Under the pieces are notes generated by a model that saw only the letters and a program-made list of their open reading frames with translations, ran no database searches and was not told the origin of the DNA. Position numbers and translations under genes: made by a program. From Diplosphaera chodatii (lineage: Eukaryota; Chlorophyta; Trebouxiophyceae; Prasiolales; Stichococcaceae), in the NCBI GenBank assembly GCA_032358165.1, contig JAALGY010000011.1:434001-498000 (forward strand): a stretch of DNA of 64,000 bases, given 5' to 3'. How positions within the stretch are numbered: the first letter of the stretch is position 1; the number at the start of each line of letters is the position of its first letter. Shown piece after piece: positions 38,601 through 52,000 of the stretch.

Positions 38601-38919
38601 GAACGCCTATGGGCTGATCTCCGCCATGGAGGCCGTGGTGTTGCCCGGGCTGCCGCCGCCAACGATGCAGGTTATCTACGCCGCCTGCGTCGCTCTGGAC
38701 GCGGCGCTGCGCGTCGGTGCCCAGTGGGAATTTTGGTCCCCGGAGCTCGACACCTGGCAGTACATGCGCCGGGCCTGGCCAGCCTTCGCGCAACGCCTCG
38801 CCAGGATCGCACAGGACCCCGCTATCGGAGCAGGAGAAACACTTTCACGATCTCGTCTTCAAGAGGAAGCTGCACAGCGTAGAGGAGGCACTGGAACGTC
38901 GCGAGTACTGGCTTCATGA
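35658..38919 (+). CDS. G1: first of five tandem paralogs of an unrecognised helical protein
   Basis: Exons 35658-35867, 35987-36300, 36445-36513, 36662-37094, 37262-37555, 37758-37889, 38076-38286 and 38441-38919 give 713 residues. I do not recognise the family. It is Ala/Leu-rich and probably all-helical, without a signal peptide. Blocks shared with the other copies include LAQRCRAGVDADVADMQQR, CEQLPDERSRQDPSRAAAC, VLQNFWRAAAAEH and ARIESWYLLAGRK. The start codon is uncertain: all copies have a GCTGCAG acceptor at the same place (35734 here), so a first exon may lie upstream. Two introns present in G3 and G4 are absent: the one between VMQ and ALGAC (inside exon 36662-37094), and the last one. 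An extra G at 38814-38815 shifts the end of the frame. Without it the tail would read TPLSEQEKHFHDLVFKRKL, like the other copies, and stop at 38977. Confidence 0.6.
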
Positions 38920-38977
38920 TCACTATGGCCATAGTGCTGTTGGAGTGTTTGAGGGGTTGGAGCTCCCAAGAGCCTAA

Positions 38978-39994
38978 GTGCGGTTCCGTGACACATCACT
39001 CTCAGGTTTGCAGTTCCGGAGACATGTTTGAGTAGGTGGTTTGGGGTATTGCTGCACATGTTGACCTATTCCACCTGCAGCCTGTGAGGCCAGGATCCTG
39101 TTGCACTTGACCGCGTATGGGTGTGCGCTTTCAAAGTCAACCCTCAGCAGGTGCGGAACGGTAGATGCATCACAGCATAACCAAAAGGCACATGGGTAAA
39201 TATCACAGACGTCAGGGTTACAAGCCTGCTATGGTATCTTCATCGCATGAGCGCTGCAGGCTTGTGGGCTGGCCAGCGCCTCGCCGGGGTACCGGGGTTG
39301 GCGACAGAGCAACACCCGTCTGACCATGAGTGCTAATGGACAGACGTAAGCAAAGCTTGGTGCAGCACAAAGGTGGGTGCAGCGGCGAGACTGAGGCATA
39401 CATCACTCATCACAGTGACCGGCCACTCAGAGGATCTGCTGCATTGATTGCCAGCCCAGCAAGGGGTAGAAGCTCATACCCCTTGCAACCCAGCACACCA
39501 TCCCCCCCTGTATGAACCGTCTCACGACATGTTGACGCCAGGCTGACGACAGCAGATGCCATGTATATCTCACAATTGCCGCTGCTCGGCCTTCCGCGGC
39601 ACTGATGACATTCGCGACAGGCTGAGGGGCTGATCTCGAACACTACTTGACAGCCAGGGCGGGCCCCAAACTGTGCAGGGCACTGATCGCCTGCAGCATG
39701 TGCTAGCCTGAGCGCGGCAAATCGGGTACCTGTTTACCGACACCAGCTGCTGCAGACTATGGTTGGCCCCAAGCCGTCTCAGCAGGTAGCACTGCCGGAT
39801 ATCCAAAGTTCCACAGGGTGAGATATGCTGACCCTGATTAATGATATGCTCATGAAAGCAGTTGTGCATGTCTGACCGCAAGATTGGCTTCCCGATGAAT
39901 GGCGAGATTGCAGCAAGTGTGTGCACATGCACTGCCTGTACGCTACAACATGATGTCCTTCTGCACAGCTTCGAGCGACACTCTGTGGCTGCAG
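38978..39994. other. Spacer between G1 and G2
   Basis: No supported exon. The part from about 39745 is homologous to the region upstream of G1, so the duplicated unit includes 5' flanking DNA. Nothing else recognised. Confidence 0.4.
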
Positions 39995-42900
39995 GTCAAC
40001 TCGAAGCTCGCATGGTGACCTGCGGGCAGATGTCACCAGGCTGGTGGTCCGAGCAGAAACTGCGCCGTTGCCGGCGGCTGCAGATGCTGTTTGGCAGTTC
40101 ACGACATGCTGGAAGCACGCATGAAGGTAGCTCGACATAGCGCTGTAGCAAGAGGTGTTGCGCAGCAGAAGGTTGTGCCGCATAACTGTCCCTATGCGCC
40201 TATCTCAGCAGAATAGGTTCCTGTCCGCAGGCAGCTGCTGCCACGAACGACATCAGCGAGGTTGTCAGCACGATGCTGGCGTTGGCGCCCGCCGTTGGTC
40301 GGGCCCTGCGGCGCCCTGACTTGCTGAGGCAGCAGGATGCACCCGGTCAGCCGGGCCCGGGTGGGGCGGAGGGTCAGTGGGGCGGCCCGCTGACTCGAGT
40401 GGAGGCGAAGGCCGCAGCCACGACCATTCTGATGGTACAGCATGCGGCTGGGCTGCCGGCAGAGGACATGCGGGCGCTGCTGTCGGACTTGAGATGGTTG
40501 GAGCTCATCTGCCTGCGGTGAGCGTCACAGTTGTGCAGATTGTTCCCCCCAGCACCACTGCAGCTGCAGGCACACCACCACTGCAGGGACACAGCGCTGA
40601 TGCCGCACATATCGCAGTCCACGAGCGTTTGCAACGTGAGCTATGAGCCAGGGCCTTTGCTCTGACAGGCTGGCCATTGCTCAGCCAGCGGACGCGCCGC
40701 CACAGCACGCGGCTTCCATCATCCACAGTGCAGCTAGGTAAGGGTGCACGCATGTCGCATTCTTGTGGTCTCTGATACAGCTGGCCATCTTGTTCGTCGA
40801 GACAGAGCTCCCGCGCCTGCGCACCCAAAGCGACCTGATTAGGGATAGTGACCCCTGCTACCAATGCACATGGCAGACTGGCAAAGGAGGCTGCTGAGCG
40901 CGAGGGCATCACGCCGTATGCACAGACGCCACTCGCGCAGCTGGCACAGCGCTGCAGGGCCGGTCTGGACGCCGATCTGCAGCGCATGCACCGCCCGGCT
41001 GCCGGTACCAGCCGCAAGTCAGGGGCTGGCGACCCCATGTCGATCTGGGCAGCGCCGCTGGGTGCAGTGCTTCAGGTGCGGTGCATGTGTGGCAAGATTG
41101 CTAGGTGTTCGTGTGCACGTCGCACCAGCACATGGCAGTGTGTGTTGATCAAGTCTGGTGGTACCTGTGTTGCCACTCCGAGTTGCGTCTGGAATCCACC
41201 ATGGTATGACAAAGTTTTCAATGTCATGTGGGCATGGCAGTGACCTTGCACGCAGCTCTACCAGCGCCCCCAATTGTGCCTGTTGGTGCACAGGCGCTTG
41301 TGGCGTGCGCCGAGTTCTCGATCCAGGCCGAGCTCTCGGTGGCCGTGGTGTCGGGCCTCTCCGTGATTGCGGGCATCGAGGCGTTGCTGGCGCACGAGGC
41401 GGCGCCACGTGGGACCTGGGTCGAGGCGGATCCAGATGTGGTGCAGGGCATCCTGGCGCCGCTGGGGCTGATCTGGGACGACGTCGACATCACGCAGGTG
41501 CTGCACAAGCTCGCGCGTACGCTGCAAGTAGCGGGCGAGCAGCTGCCGGAAGCAGGAAGCCGGCAGGATCCCTCCAGGGCTGCCGCCTGCACAGTCGCAC
41601 GCCTCGGCAACATGGCTGTCGCCGCCATGCAACGCGCCATGGACGAAATGCCACTACTGGCTGAGCCAGCATTGGTGCGGCGCTTGAGCTTCAGCATCAC
41701 CGTGACCTTGCAGCGGGTGAACGGCCTGCTCCAGCGGCGTGGCCGCACCATGCCGCTGCCTGTGGAAGGCGCGCTGTTTTGGGCGGTGCGTGACAGTCTC
41801 ACAGAAGATGCCGCAGTGCAGCATGCACATGCAAATGCATACCTGTCTCCTGTGACTGCTGTCCCTCTGCAGCAAACTCCGCTGATATTTCAACAATTGC
41901 AGTTCATTGCAGCTGTTGACGTTGACGGGCTGAGCAGTTGGTACCACTGCAGGCACATTATCTGGGTGTGGCGGCCCTGGCTGTGGTGCGCGTGGCGGCC
42001 ATCACTGGTCTGGCTGCATTGGAGCAGGCACATGTTCAGGCGGCAATGGTGGCCCTGGCGCGCCTCAACAACTGCCCACAGCCGGTGCACCCTGACTTGA
42101 CAGCAGCACACCCTGTCAGTGCGCTGTCACCTGCCAACAAGTGCTGCACCCGGGCACTTGTCAGCAGCATTGGGCCGAAAACGAGGCATGTCCTTGTTAT
42201 GGGCTATGCCGCAAAGCATGTGACCACTGCATATGCATTCAATATACCTTGCTTTGCCTGCCCAGGTGCTCCGGAACTTCTGGCGTGCTGCCGAAGCAGA
42301 GCAGTACCCAAAGCCCAAAACCTCCCAGGAGCAGGTCATGAATGCAATGGCACACAATGCGACAGTGGTCCGCGAGGCAACAGAAGTGGTCCTGGAGGCG
42401 GCAAAAGCGCAGCCACGAGCATTGGCGTCGCAAGCACTGCTCGACACCCTCGTCACCGCTGCCCATGCACACTTCGGTGCGGCCGCTGCCATACGGTCAT
42501 ACGACAGTTTGATGATTTGTCTTATGTCATGCATTCACATGTTACTTATACCGGCATGCAGCTTGCAGCACTGTCGCTACCATGCTGTCATTTGCGTCTG
42601 ATGTTGCAAGGGGGCATGCTCATGTTTATGGCTGCTCTGGCTGCCACCCCTGCTGCAGTCTGCCCTAACCGCACGAAGCACCAGCAATGTTGTGCTCTTG
42701 CAACTCTAGGTTCCCTAGCACCCTAAAACCCTTGTGCTTCCTGCTGCCCAGGCTCGGCGCGGATCGAGTCATGGTACCTGCTGCACCACCACACGCCCCG
42801 CGCCGACATCCGTGTGGACCTCAACGGGTTGATGCTGGGAGCGCAGCTGGTGCTCATGCTACACAACGCACACAAGTACATAGTCGAATGCGACGCCGAG

Positions 42901-43604
42901 CGCTGCCTCGGCGGGGCCTGCGCCCAGGTGCTGATGTCCGCCCTGGAGGCCGCGGTGGCTCCAGGGATGCCGCCGCTGCCGACATTGGAGGAGACATACA
43001 CCGCCTGCTTGGCTCTGGACCTTGAGCTGCGCTGGGGCGGCAGCTGGAACAGCCACGACCCGCATGCACCGGACCCCTGGCTGTATGTCCCCGTCGCCTG
43101 GGCGGCCTTCGCACAGCGTTTGAAAAAGGTGCGCACTGCTGTGGTGCAGCAACCTGTGAGTGTCCACCCTGTGGTGTTCATCACCCACCCCGTGGTGGAG
43201 TATGTAAGGGTCCTGAAACCACAGGGTGGGACGATTTCTACCACCGAGTGGGCATTCTCAGGCTGCTTCACTACGAGTCTTGGCCCTGCACACCATGTGA
43301 TAAGCAAAGCTTCTCCGCACTTGTGCACCTGTTGCTGCACATCCAGGCCTGGCTGCGGCCACGTGGGGGTCAGATTGACAGGGTAACAAAACTTCAGACC
43401 AGCTGACTTGGGCTGCAGGTCAAGCCGACAAACCCATCAGGATATGAGGAGAAGCGTTGTTACAAGCGCTTCTTCAAGCCGGAGGACGGGAAACCCTCGG
43501 TGCTCGAAAATGTGAGTGCGGGGGTGGACATTTGCGGCCGGCTGATAGAAGCAGATAGGAATGGTGTGCCCATGGCTGGGCAGCTACCACCTTGGGCTCG
43601 GTAG
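39995..43604 (+). pseudogene. G2: second paralog, first exon frameshifted
   Basis: Exons 39995-40126 (damaged), 40231-40517, 40669-40737, 40877-41075, 41294-41785, 41953-42084, 42266-42476, 42752-43128 and 43419-43604. From the second exon onward the frame is intact and phases close. The first exon measures 132 bases from its acceptor, where G1, G3, G4 and G5 all measure 133. The reading frame breaks after LPAAADAV, while FHDMLEAR continues in another frame. The fourth and fifth coding blocks are fused in one exon (DITQ then VLHKLARTLQVAGEQLPEAG), so an intron present in the other four copies is missing. The tail (VKPTNPSGYEEKRCYKRFFK, ending in TAG) is diverged. It is closest to G1. It could be functional if translation starts downstream or if the missing base is a sequencing error. 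Confidence 0.6.
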
Positions 43605-44402
43605 CCGGTGTGTCTCTGCGTAACTTGCTGACCAAGCCTGTGGGTCGGAAGCTTCTCTGCACGCTGACAGCCATATACGATGCATGCAGCACAGGAGCCC
43701 TGAAACAATGTTACACCCGGCCCCCGTATGCATGAACAGTGTTTGCATCACACCACCGCCCAGCCTGCAGGACAGGAGTGTATGTGATGATCATCTGAAG
43801 CCCTCGCTGTTGCGAGGTTGTAGTTGTGGCTTCACCCCGCTGCACACGTGTGCACCTGCGAAGTACTGCCAGCATCGTGTAGTCACCATATGTGGGGATT
43901 TGACCGACGCTGAATCCAACACCCTTCTGAACTGATATCCTTGAGAGCTACCTGGTGATGGCTCAACTGCACCGACAGATGCAGTCGAGATGACCTGGGA
44001 ACTATAATAACAAAGCATGTACCAAACTAGCGACGACGTGATCTGGTGCACGAACTCTTGCAAACAGGATATGGCATGCTGCAATGCTGACGTCAGGCTG
44101 ACGGCAGCAGCTTTATGCACGTTCAACGCACAGACTGTCAGTAGGCTCAAACTTGGCACCTGCAACATTGGCTGCAAGCATTTTCAACGCCGGACGTGCA
44201 GCGCTGCAAAGGTTTTGTGCTGCGCAGGGCGACCAGCGCTGCATCATGTCCCAAGCTAGGTGCAGCTGGATCACCTTTTGATATCTGATACACGGCCAGC
44301 AACTGCGCTTAATGGATCGTCAGGAGCCTCAAGGAACACAGCCGACGGGAAGGTGTCATGCCGTGTGTTGACCGATCGCTCTGATGGATAGGATGCCCTA
44401 GC
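43605..44402. other. Spacer between G2 and G3
   Basis: No supported exon, and no clear similarity to the other spacers. This fits the boundary between the G1/G2 pair and the G3-G5 group. Confidence 0.35.
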
Positions 44403-47400
44403 ATGCATGATGATGCAAAGCAAGCAGATGATGAGCTTTTTCCAGCAATTTCTAGTCATGTACTGACACACCTTCCTCATCCACACAGTCGTCGTCAGTA
44501 CGCATCACGGTCCTCATCAGCGGCCTGTTGCTGCAGGTCAGATCGAGGTCCGCATGCAGATCTGCATGCCGACATTGCTTCCCTGCTGGCACTCGTGGAG
44601 AAGGCGTCATGGCCGGCGGCTGCGACGGCTGTCGTAGCGCTCCACGACGTGCTGGAAGCACACGTGCAGGTGAGACACACTGACGGACTAGCTCAAGTTT
44701 AATACGCCGCACGCCGCACGTTAAGCAAGCATGGCTGCTGCTAGTTGCCGCCTTGTCTTCTCGGCTAAGCAGCGTCCATTCCCCCGCAATGCAGACGGCC
44801 GCAAACACGAATCGATTGGAAGAGATGGTTCGCACAATGGTGGAGCTGACACCCGCCTTCAGCAAAATTCTGCAGCGGCAGGAGGTCATGCTGCAGAAGG
44901 ACCCGCCAGGCCTGCCAGCTCCCCCGGGGTCGTTGACACGGGTTAAGTGGGCGGCCGCAGCCATCACCCTGCTGATTGTGCAGCAGGTGGCCGTACTCCC
45001 AGCGGACACGGCTCAGTCCCTGCTGCGAGAGCTGCGACCCGCAACATCCATCTGCCTGCGGTGAGCACCATGACTCTGCTGCGTATTGCTGCGCTTCGTC
45101 TTTCCAGTTGCAGCATGCGCTGTTCAGCCTCATTGCTACTCATACGAATGTTGTCTTGCCGCCTGCATGTGCACAGTGCCCTGTGTGAGCGGCGCGAGTT
45201 GATGACCCTCTAATGTTACCACACCAGGCTTGCAGCCTGCCTGCCGGTAGACGAAGGCATGCAGTCAGAGGAGGTCGCCCGCAACATACACAGCGCAGCC
45301 AGGTGACTCCGGAAAGCTGTGGCAGCCGTAGTTTGATGGCGAGACGCTGGAGATTAGACAGCTGCATGGTAACAGGCCTGGAGACCTGGGCGCACAGGTG
45401 GCCCTGACTTGCTGTCACGACCGTCGCGTCACTGCTGGCTGCAGGCTGGCGACCGTCGCTGCTGCTGAGCGTGAGGGTCTGCCGCTGCACGCGTGCACCC
45501 CGCTGCTGGAGATGGCGGAGCGCTGCAGGGTGGGTGTGGACGCTGATGTGGCAAGCAGGCGGCAGCGTGCAGACGCAGCTGGCGGTCAGTTGGGCGACAG
45601 CAATTGGGCGTCCATCTGGGCGGGGCCGCTGTGCGAAGTCATGCAGGTCAGGCCTGTAGCAAAATCTGGCCCTGAGGGCTCTACAGACGCCGGTAGCATG
45701 CTCTATGCCTGCAGAGCTGCTGGCCGCCACTCTGCGTGTTTCAGAGTGAGACAGGCGGTGGCATCTGACCAGACACAACATGCACCTGCCTTTGTGGTTG
45801 GCTTCATGCCTGCACGGCCATGGAGATGCCCTGGAGCGCCCCAGGAACGCTGGATGGTCATGATCATTCATGTGCTTGCAAATGTGCTCAGGCGCTCATG
45901 GCGTGCGTGATGGCGGGCGAGGCCGAGATGCCCCAAGCCGCGGCGGAAACCTACTTTTCGGCCAAGGCGCTGCTGCTTCACGAGGCGGCGCCGCTCAGCA
46001 ATCGGAAGTCGGGTCAGCCGGGGTCCGATCTTGTGCCCGGCATCCTGGCACCGCTGTGCCCATTTTGGGAGAATGCTTCTCTCGACCAGAGAGACGTGCA
46101 GGTGCCCTGACTGTGCTGCAACATCCGCTGCTGCTGCACAGTCTTGTTACTACTGTATGCTGACGCCCTTAGGCCCTGTCAAAACACGTGGCTGCACCGC
46201 ATGCCTGCAGCACATGCTGTCCAGTATGCGCTCTCTTCGTGCGCATGCATGCGCCTGGGATGCTGCAGGTGCTCAAACTCAACGGGATGGTGCTGCTCAC
46301 AAACATCGGCGACGCTATGCAAGCCACATGTGAGCGGCTGCCGGAAGCGGCGGGCGGGCAGGAGGCCACCATGGCCGCCGTCTGTGCAGCGACGCGCATT
46401 GGCGACATCCTGTGCCTCTCAGTGAATAGGGGCCTGCCTCTGCTGGGCGAGTCGCTGCTCAACGGGACATCAGCTGTGCGGGACTTCGGTACCAGCATCG
46501 CAGAGGCATCGCGGCGGGTGTCTGCACTGCTGCGCCGCCGGCACCCTGTGGCGCCGCCAACACAGGGCGGAGTGTTTGTGTTGGTGCGTGGCACAGCATC
46601 AGCTAGGTGCCAGGCGAATCCGCCACTAAAGTCTGCTCTGACACCCATCCTTGCCGCCTGCATTGCTGCAGTCAACACCCTGAATTGTCCACCATAACAA
46701 CAGCACATCAGCACCCTCTTCCGCATGAAATTGACGCTTTACAGCCCACTGCGTGGGTGCCCCTGTGCACCTGAGCTGCAACAAGCAACATACAACATGC
46801 GACCTGCTGGTGGGGGCTGCATGCAGAACCACAACCTGGGTGTCACGGCCACGACGCTGCTGCGCCTCGCGCTCGCCGCCGGCCCGGGCGCGCTGAAGCA
46901 GAAGAGCGTGCAGGCGGCGACGCTGGCCGCTGCAGGCCACGTCACCTGCCTCCAACTGGTGCGTCACTATCCACTTGCGCTTCTCACACATGCCCTTGCG
47001 GCTGCTGTCCTGGATGCAGACGTGCAGCAATCTAGGTTCGTGGCAGAAGCCCCAGCAGCATTCTGTCAACACCAATGCACGATTGAGCACCTTGAATGCA
47101 TTGCACTTTTTGCACCTGCAGACAAGTCAGGCTGTGCCATATCCAGGTGTTGCACGACTTCCTGCGCGTGGCAGCGACAGCGGCTCGGCAGAAAGAGCAG
47201 CTGGTCATGGACGGCTTTCGCGCTGCTGCGGAAGCGATTGGGGAAGCGGCGCAGGTGGTCCTGGCGGCTGGGGAGGCGCAGCCGCCCAGGAGGGTGTCGG
47301 CAACGCTGCTCAGCACGATATGCACGGCTGTGACAGCATTCTTTGGTGCGATCAGTGTTTGCCAGTTTTAAGACCGGCATCGCGTCGATACAGTTGCTGA

Positions 47401-48162
47401 TGGCACAGCTTGCACCTGCCATTTGCAGGCAGCATTTTAGCGTCATAATGGCAATTTCGATGGTTGCCTGTAGCACCATGAGGTACTGTGAGGTGTCGTG
47501 TGCTTTGTCCCTTGTTGTGTGACACATGAGCTGTCGCTCGTCTCCGCCCGCAGGCCTCTCGCAGATCGAGTCTACATACCTGCTGGTGCGGCGCCCACCC
47601 AGTAGCGGCAACCGCCCGGACCTGGCGGCCCTGCAGCGGGGGGCGGCGCTGGTCGACTGGCTGCTGCGGGCATTCGGCCCAGCAGCCGAGCGCTACCTGG
47701 GCGGCGCATGCGCCCAGGAGCTGCTGTTTGCACTCGAGACGGCCGCAAACCCGCGCCTGGCGCCAACCCCGCTGCCGCCGATCCAGGCGGCCTGCAGCGC
47801 CCTGGGGCAGGTGCTGCGCCGGGGTGGGAACTGGGCGCCCTGGGACCCGCAGCAGCCGGACGTCTGGCAGTACATCCCCGGCGGCTGGGCCAACATGACG
47901 AGCTTTCTCCCGACGGTGCGTGTGTGCTGTGTGCAGAAAGCAGCAAAGCATCTGTGTACCTGAGCCTTCGCGACCAGAAGTTCATTGAGATCTGGAGGTG
48001 CACGTTGGCCCATCACTTCAAACAACGCGCTTCATTATGCGTGTCATGCAGGTCGTGCAGATACCACCAGGGCAGCAGGAAGCCTTCGATAAGCAGTTGG
48101 ACGAGACCAGCGATGCAATGGAATTTCGTGAAGCGCAGCTGGAGTCAGGTCACGGCAGCTGA
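44403..48162 (+). CDS. G3: third paralog of the unrecognised tandem family
   Basis: Ten exons: 44403-44669, 44795-45060, 45228-45302, 45445-45646, 45892-46101, 46269-46583, 46827-46958, 47147-47345, 47554-47915 and 48052-48162; 712 residues with phases closing. It keeps the full set of introns and is the best reference copy. Conserved blocks are CRSDRGPHADLHADIASLLA, TRVKWAAAAITLLIVQQVA, MAERCRVGVDADVASRRQR, VLKLNGMVLLTNIGDAMQAT, LAAGPGALKQKSVQAATLAA, VLHDFLRVAATAARQKEQL, LSQIESTYLLVRRPPSSGN and a helical end EAFDKQLDETSDAMEFREAQ. No signal peptide, catalytic motif or metal site is visible, and the hydrophobic segments are weak. A cytosolic helical scaffold or solenoid is a guess only. The true start may be in an upstream exon. 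Confidence 0.65.
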
Positions 48163-48630
48163 TGCCCGTCGTCAGCCTGCACCTACTTCCAGGCACGTGC
48201 AGTTCAGGCACTGCACCAGACCTGACATTGGCAATCGTTCGTGGCCTCCGGTCAGTGTACTTTATGTACATGACAGTCTGCCTCAGTGCATGTGATTTGG
48301 AGCACCTTTTGGAAGGTTGCAATGTTTTGTTTGCCATATCTGGATACAATGTGCGGGATGTACGTCTTCGAACGCTCTATGAGTCCTATTCTGCCCAATT
48401 GTAGTGCTGTGCATGCTGATAATAGGTGATGCTACAGTGCTGGGAGGGAGGGGCAGTGATTGTGCCGACATGATATGTTGCCACTCTGCATGGTAATGCC
48501 AGCACGGCACTTGACAACCCAGGCATGAGGCCTGACAGATGGCCAAGACGCACTCATGGCCAAGGTACACAGAATGCAGGTCGCTGATGCATGGCTGCTT
48601 GAGCTCAGTCTCACAATGTTTTCAGGCCTT

Positions 48631-48651
48631 GCCAGTGGCCACCCTCGAGTG
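48631..48651 (+). repeat. 21-base spacer motif, copy 1 of 3
   Basis: The sequence containing CAGTGGCCACCCTCGAG is identical over 21 bases at 48631-48651, 53197-53217 and 57564-57584, each about 450-490 bases after the stop of G3, G4 and G5. The surrounding spacer has diverged much more, so the motif may be under constraint. Confidence 0.6.
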
Positions 48652-48654
48652 TTA

Positions 48655-48692
48655 GATGCTGACGCAAGTGTCCGATGCTGACGCAAGTGTCC
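48655..48692 (+). repeat. 19-base direct tandem repeat
   Basis: GATGCTGACGCAAGTGTCC occurs twice head to tail (48655-48673, 48674-48692), directly after the 21-base spacer motif. A single diverged unit (GCTGACGCAGCGTCC) follows the same motif at 53197, so the doubling is local to this spacer. Confidence 0.75.
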
Positions 48693-49050
48693 GAACATTC
48701 GATGGATCAACGCACCGGTAGTACAATGCTCAGATCCGACACTTACAACCGGCAGTCTGCAAGCAACAGCGATGTGTTGCACCGCAAAGTTGCGGGTGGC
48801 TATGGTGTGAAGCAGAACTGTCAGTCTGCAGAATGTGATAACCTATCTGTGCAGCAACAGCACCCTTTGATCTGTACGCACGAGCGACAGCACAACATGG
48901 CTAGCCGGGCGCCATATGGACGAACGATGTCGCCAGACAGGTGTCAACATTGTGCGGTGATTGATGCCTTTTGATAGTGATGAATACGACGAGAAGCAGA
49001 GATAGCAGACAGTTGCAGCCTGTAAGCTTGCAGCTGTGCTTGTGAGCATC

Positions 49051-52000
49051 ATGCGTGATGCCTTCATGCAATGCGATGATGATGAGTGTGGCTGCCGCTG
49101 CAGATCAAACTTAGGCCCGCATGCAAACCTTTATACCGATATCACTACTCTGCTTGCGCTTGCGGAACACCCACCGTGGGCGTCAGCTGCGATGGCAGTC
49201 GTCGCTATCTGCGACCTGCTGCACGCACACGTCCAGGTGTGAGATACCCTGACACCATAGCAGAACGCCGCAGACATAGGAAGCGTGACTGCTGCAGATG
49301 GCTGCTTTGTGTGCCCGTCTGCCTTTCCAAGCAGCATCGTCTCCCTCGCAATGCAGACAGCGTCAAAGACGAACAGCCTTGACGAGCTGGGCCGCACGGT
49401 GGCAGAGCTGACGCCCGCGTTCGGCAAGCTGCTGCAGCGGGAGGAGCTGATGCAAAAGCCAGACCCGCCCGGTCTGCCGGATGCTCTGCAGTCGATGACA
49501 CGCGTGAAGTGGGCGGCTGCAGCTGCTACCCTGCTGATTGTGCCGCAGATAGCCGGGCTGCCAGAAAACACAGCTCGGCGTCTGTTAAGGGAACTCCGAC
49601 ACGCAACATCCATCTGCCTCCAGTGAGCCTCGTGGCTGTGCTTGCACCGCGCCTACTGCAGTGAGCAGCTCTAGGCGGCTCTGGTGCAGAGCAGATGGAA
49701 CCTGCCTCCCACAGAAGCGCAGGCACATGCACGACCTGAGTAAATGCGTGTGCTGTCTGTTGCTACAGGCTGGCTGCCAGCCATGCAGCAGATGCAGATG
49801 TGGACCCAGAACTCGCCGCTTGCAGCATCCCCTCCGCAGCAAGGTATTGTGCGGGACCTACAAAGCTCACCCTTGGGTCTTCACGATCGTTTTTGTGACA
49901 GGCTCAGCCACCTGTGCGCATTGACAGCTCTGGAGGGCAGCCTGTGTGCTCGCAGCATCCCACCGCACCTGCCGCTGAACACACAGGCTGGCAAACATCG
50001 CTGCCGCGGAGCGCGAAGGGCTGCCGTCGGACGCGTCCATCCCGCTGCTGCAGATGGCGGAGCGCTGCAGGGTGGGTGTGGAGGCCGATGTGGCGAGCAG
50101 GCTGCAGCAGCACGCCAGCGCACCTGCCGATAGCGAGTGGACGTCACCCTGGGCAGCGCCACTGGCTGAAGTCCTGCAGGTAGGACCATCGTGCCCTGAC
50201 GCTTTGCTTCGTTGCCACAAACCTGGCGTCGGCCAAGCTTATGTGCCCAGGACCAGGCTGGGGGTGGCTGTTTGGCCATGATCTGCATCGGCATGTATAC
50301 GCTGCATGGTCATGCCATCCACATGACCATGTGGACTTCCCACTGCCGTCGTGCCATATTGCTCAATGTCAAGGTGCTCCTGACATGCTTGAGACATGAC
50401 ACTGCACAGGCGCTACTGGCTTGTGTGGTGGCGGGCGGGGCCGCCATGCCCAGAACAGCAGCAGTGATATTGTCTGGGGCGGAGGCGCTGCTGGCACACG
50501 AGGCCGTGCCGCTCAATGATCGTGAAGAACCCGGAGATAATGTGCTGCTCGGCATCCTGACCCCGCTGCTGCTTTCTTGGGAAGCTGCTTTGGAACCCGA
50601 AGGAGTGTCGCAGGTGCCCGGTGGTAAGAAAATGCTGCTGCTACTGCACAAGCTAGCGCTGCTGCAACCTGATGCCATGGACACACTGCTGAGCATGCCG
50701 AGCGCTGCGTGCCCTGTGCAGCTGCTGCCAAGCATGCGCACTACTGAGGAAGTATGCATGTGGCTGCAGGTGTTCAAACTCAACGGGCAAGCCCTGTTTA
50801 CAGAGGTTGGCGACGCCGTGCGACTTGCATGTGAGCGGCTGCCGGATGCAGCAGGCGGGCAGGAAGCCTCCGTGGCCGCCCTGTGTGGAGCGTCGCGCAT
50901 CGCCAAAGTACTCTACGCATCGACCAATGCGGGGCTGGCCTTGCTGGGTGATTCCATGCTCAACGGGACCTCGACTGTGCGGGACCTCAGCAGCTGCACC
51001 GCAACGGCTGCATCACGGGTGTCTGCACAGCTCCGCCGGCGGACCACGGCTCCAATGCCGACCGCCACTCTGGTTCAGCTCTTTCTGATGGTGCGTGCCA
51101 TCCTACCAGCTGGACGCAGCAACAAAGGCTTCACCAGCCGAACGTTCTTTTATACCTGTCCTTGCTGCGTGTCGTGCTGCGGTCACATGTTGCAGTCAGA
51201 TCCATACATCATGATCAGCACATCAGCAGCGTGCTGTGTTTGATGCTTTTTTCTGCTTTCAACGCTTGGATGCCTCTGCACACCTGATGTGCAACAGGCG
51301 GCATGCAACCCACGGTTGCCGCTGCATGCAGAACCACACCCTCGGCATCGCCGCGGCAAAGCTGCTATGCCTCTCTCTTGCCGCCGGCCCGGGCGCGCTG
51401 AAGCAAAAGAGCGTGCAGGCGGTGACGCTGGCCGCCGCGGGCTACGTCACCTGCGTCCAGCGGGTGCCATAATCATGACCACGCACATCCCACACATGTC
51501 TACAGCTGCTGCCTTGCCTGCTGCGCACAGGAACCCTAGGGGCGTGACATCCCCCCCGCCCTGACATAGCGTTCACCCTTTTCTGATCCCTTGTGTTCAG
51601 AGTGCAGCTGTTGCAGCGGCAGACACAGTGGGGTGTTGCACATGTGCAGGTGCTGCACGACTTTTTCAGTCGGGCAGCCCCAGTTGCGTCAGAGGGTCGT
51701 GGGCAGCAGACGATCATGGACGGCTTTCGGACCGCTGTAACGGCCATCGGGGAAGCAGCACAGGTGGTGCTGGCGGCTGGAGAGGCGCAGCCGCCGAGGA
51801 GAGTGTCACCAGCGTTGCTCAGCACCATCTGCACCGCTGTGACAGCCTTCTTCGGTACGAGCAATGATGCCTGACTAGCAAATGGGTTCTGGACGCCTAT
51901 AATTCTTGAGGACAGCCCTTGCGCCTGGCAGCTACAGGCAAGCTGCCGTGGTCGTGTTGCTACCGTCGCATCAGTGCAACAGAGCATGTAAGGCGCTTGC

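Larger units (their letters stand above)
48163..49050. other. Spacer between G3 and G4
   Basis: Non-coding. Parts of it are homologous to the G4-G5 spacer (about 52980-53250), including the 21-base motif annotated separately and the stretch before the first exon (CTGTAAGCTTGCAGC). It shows the duplicated unit of about 4.5 kb extends well beyond the coding exons. Confidence 0.45.
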
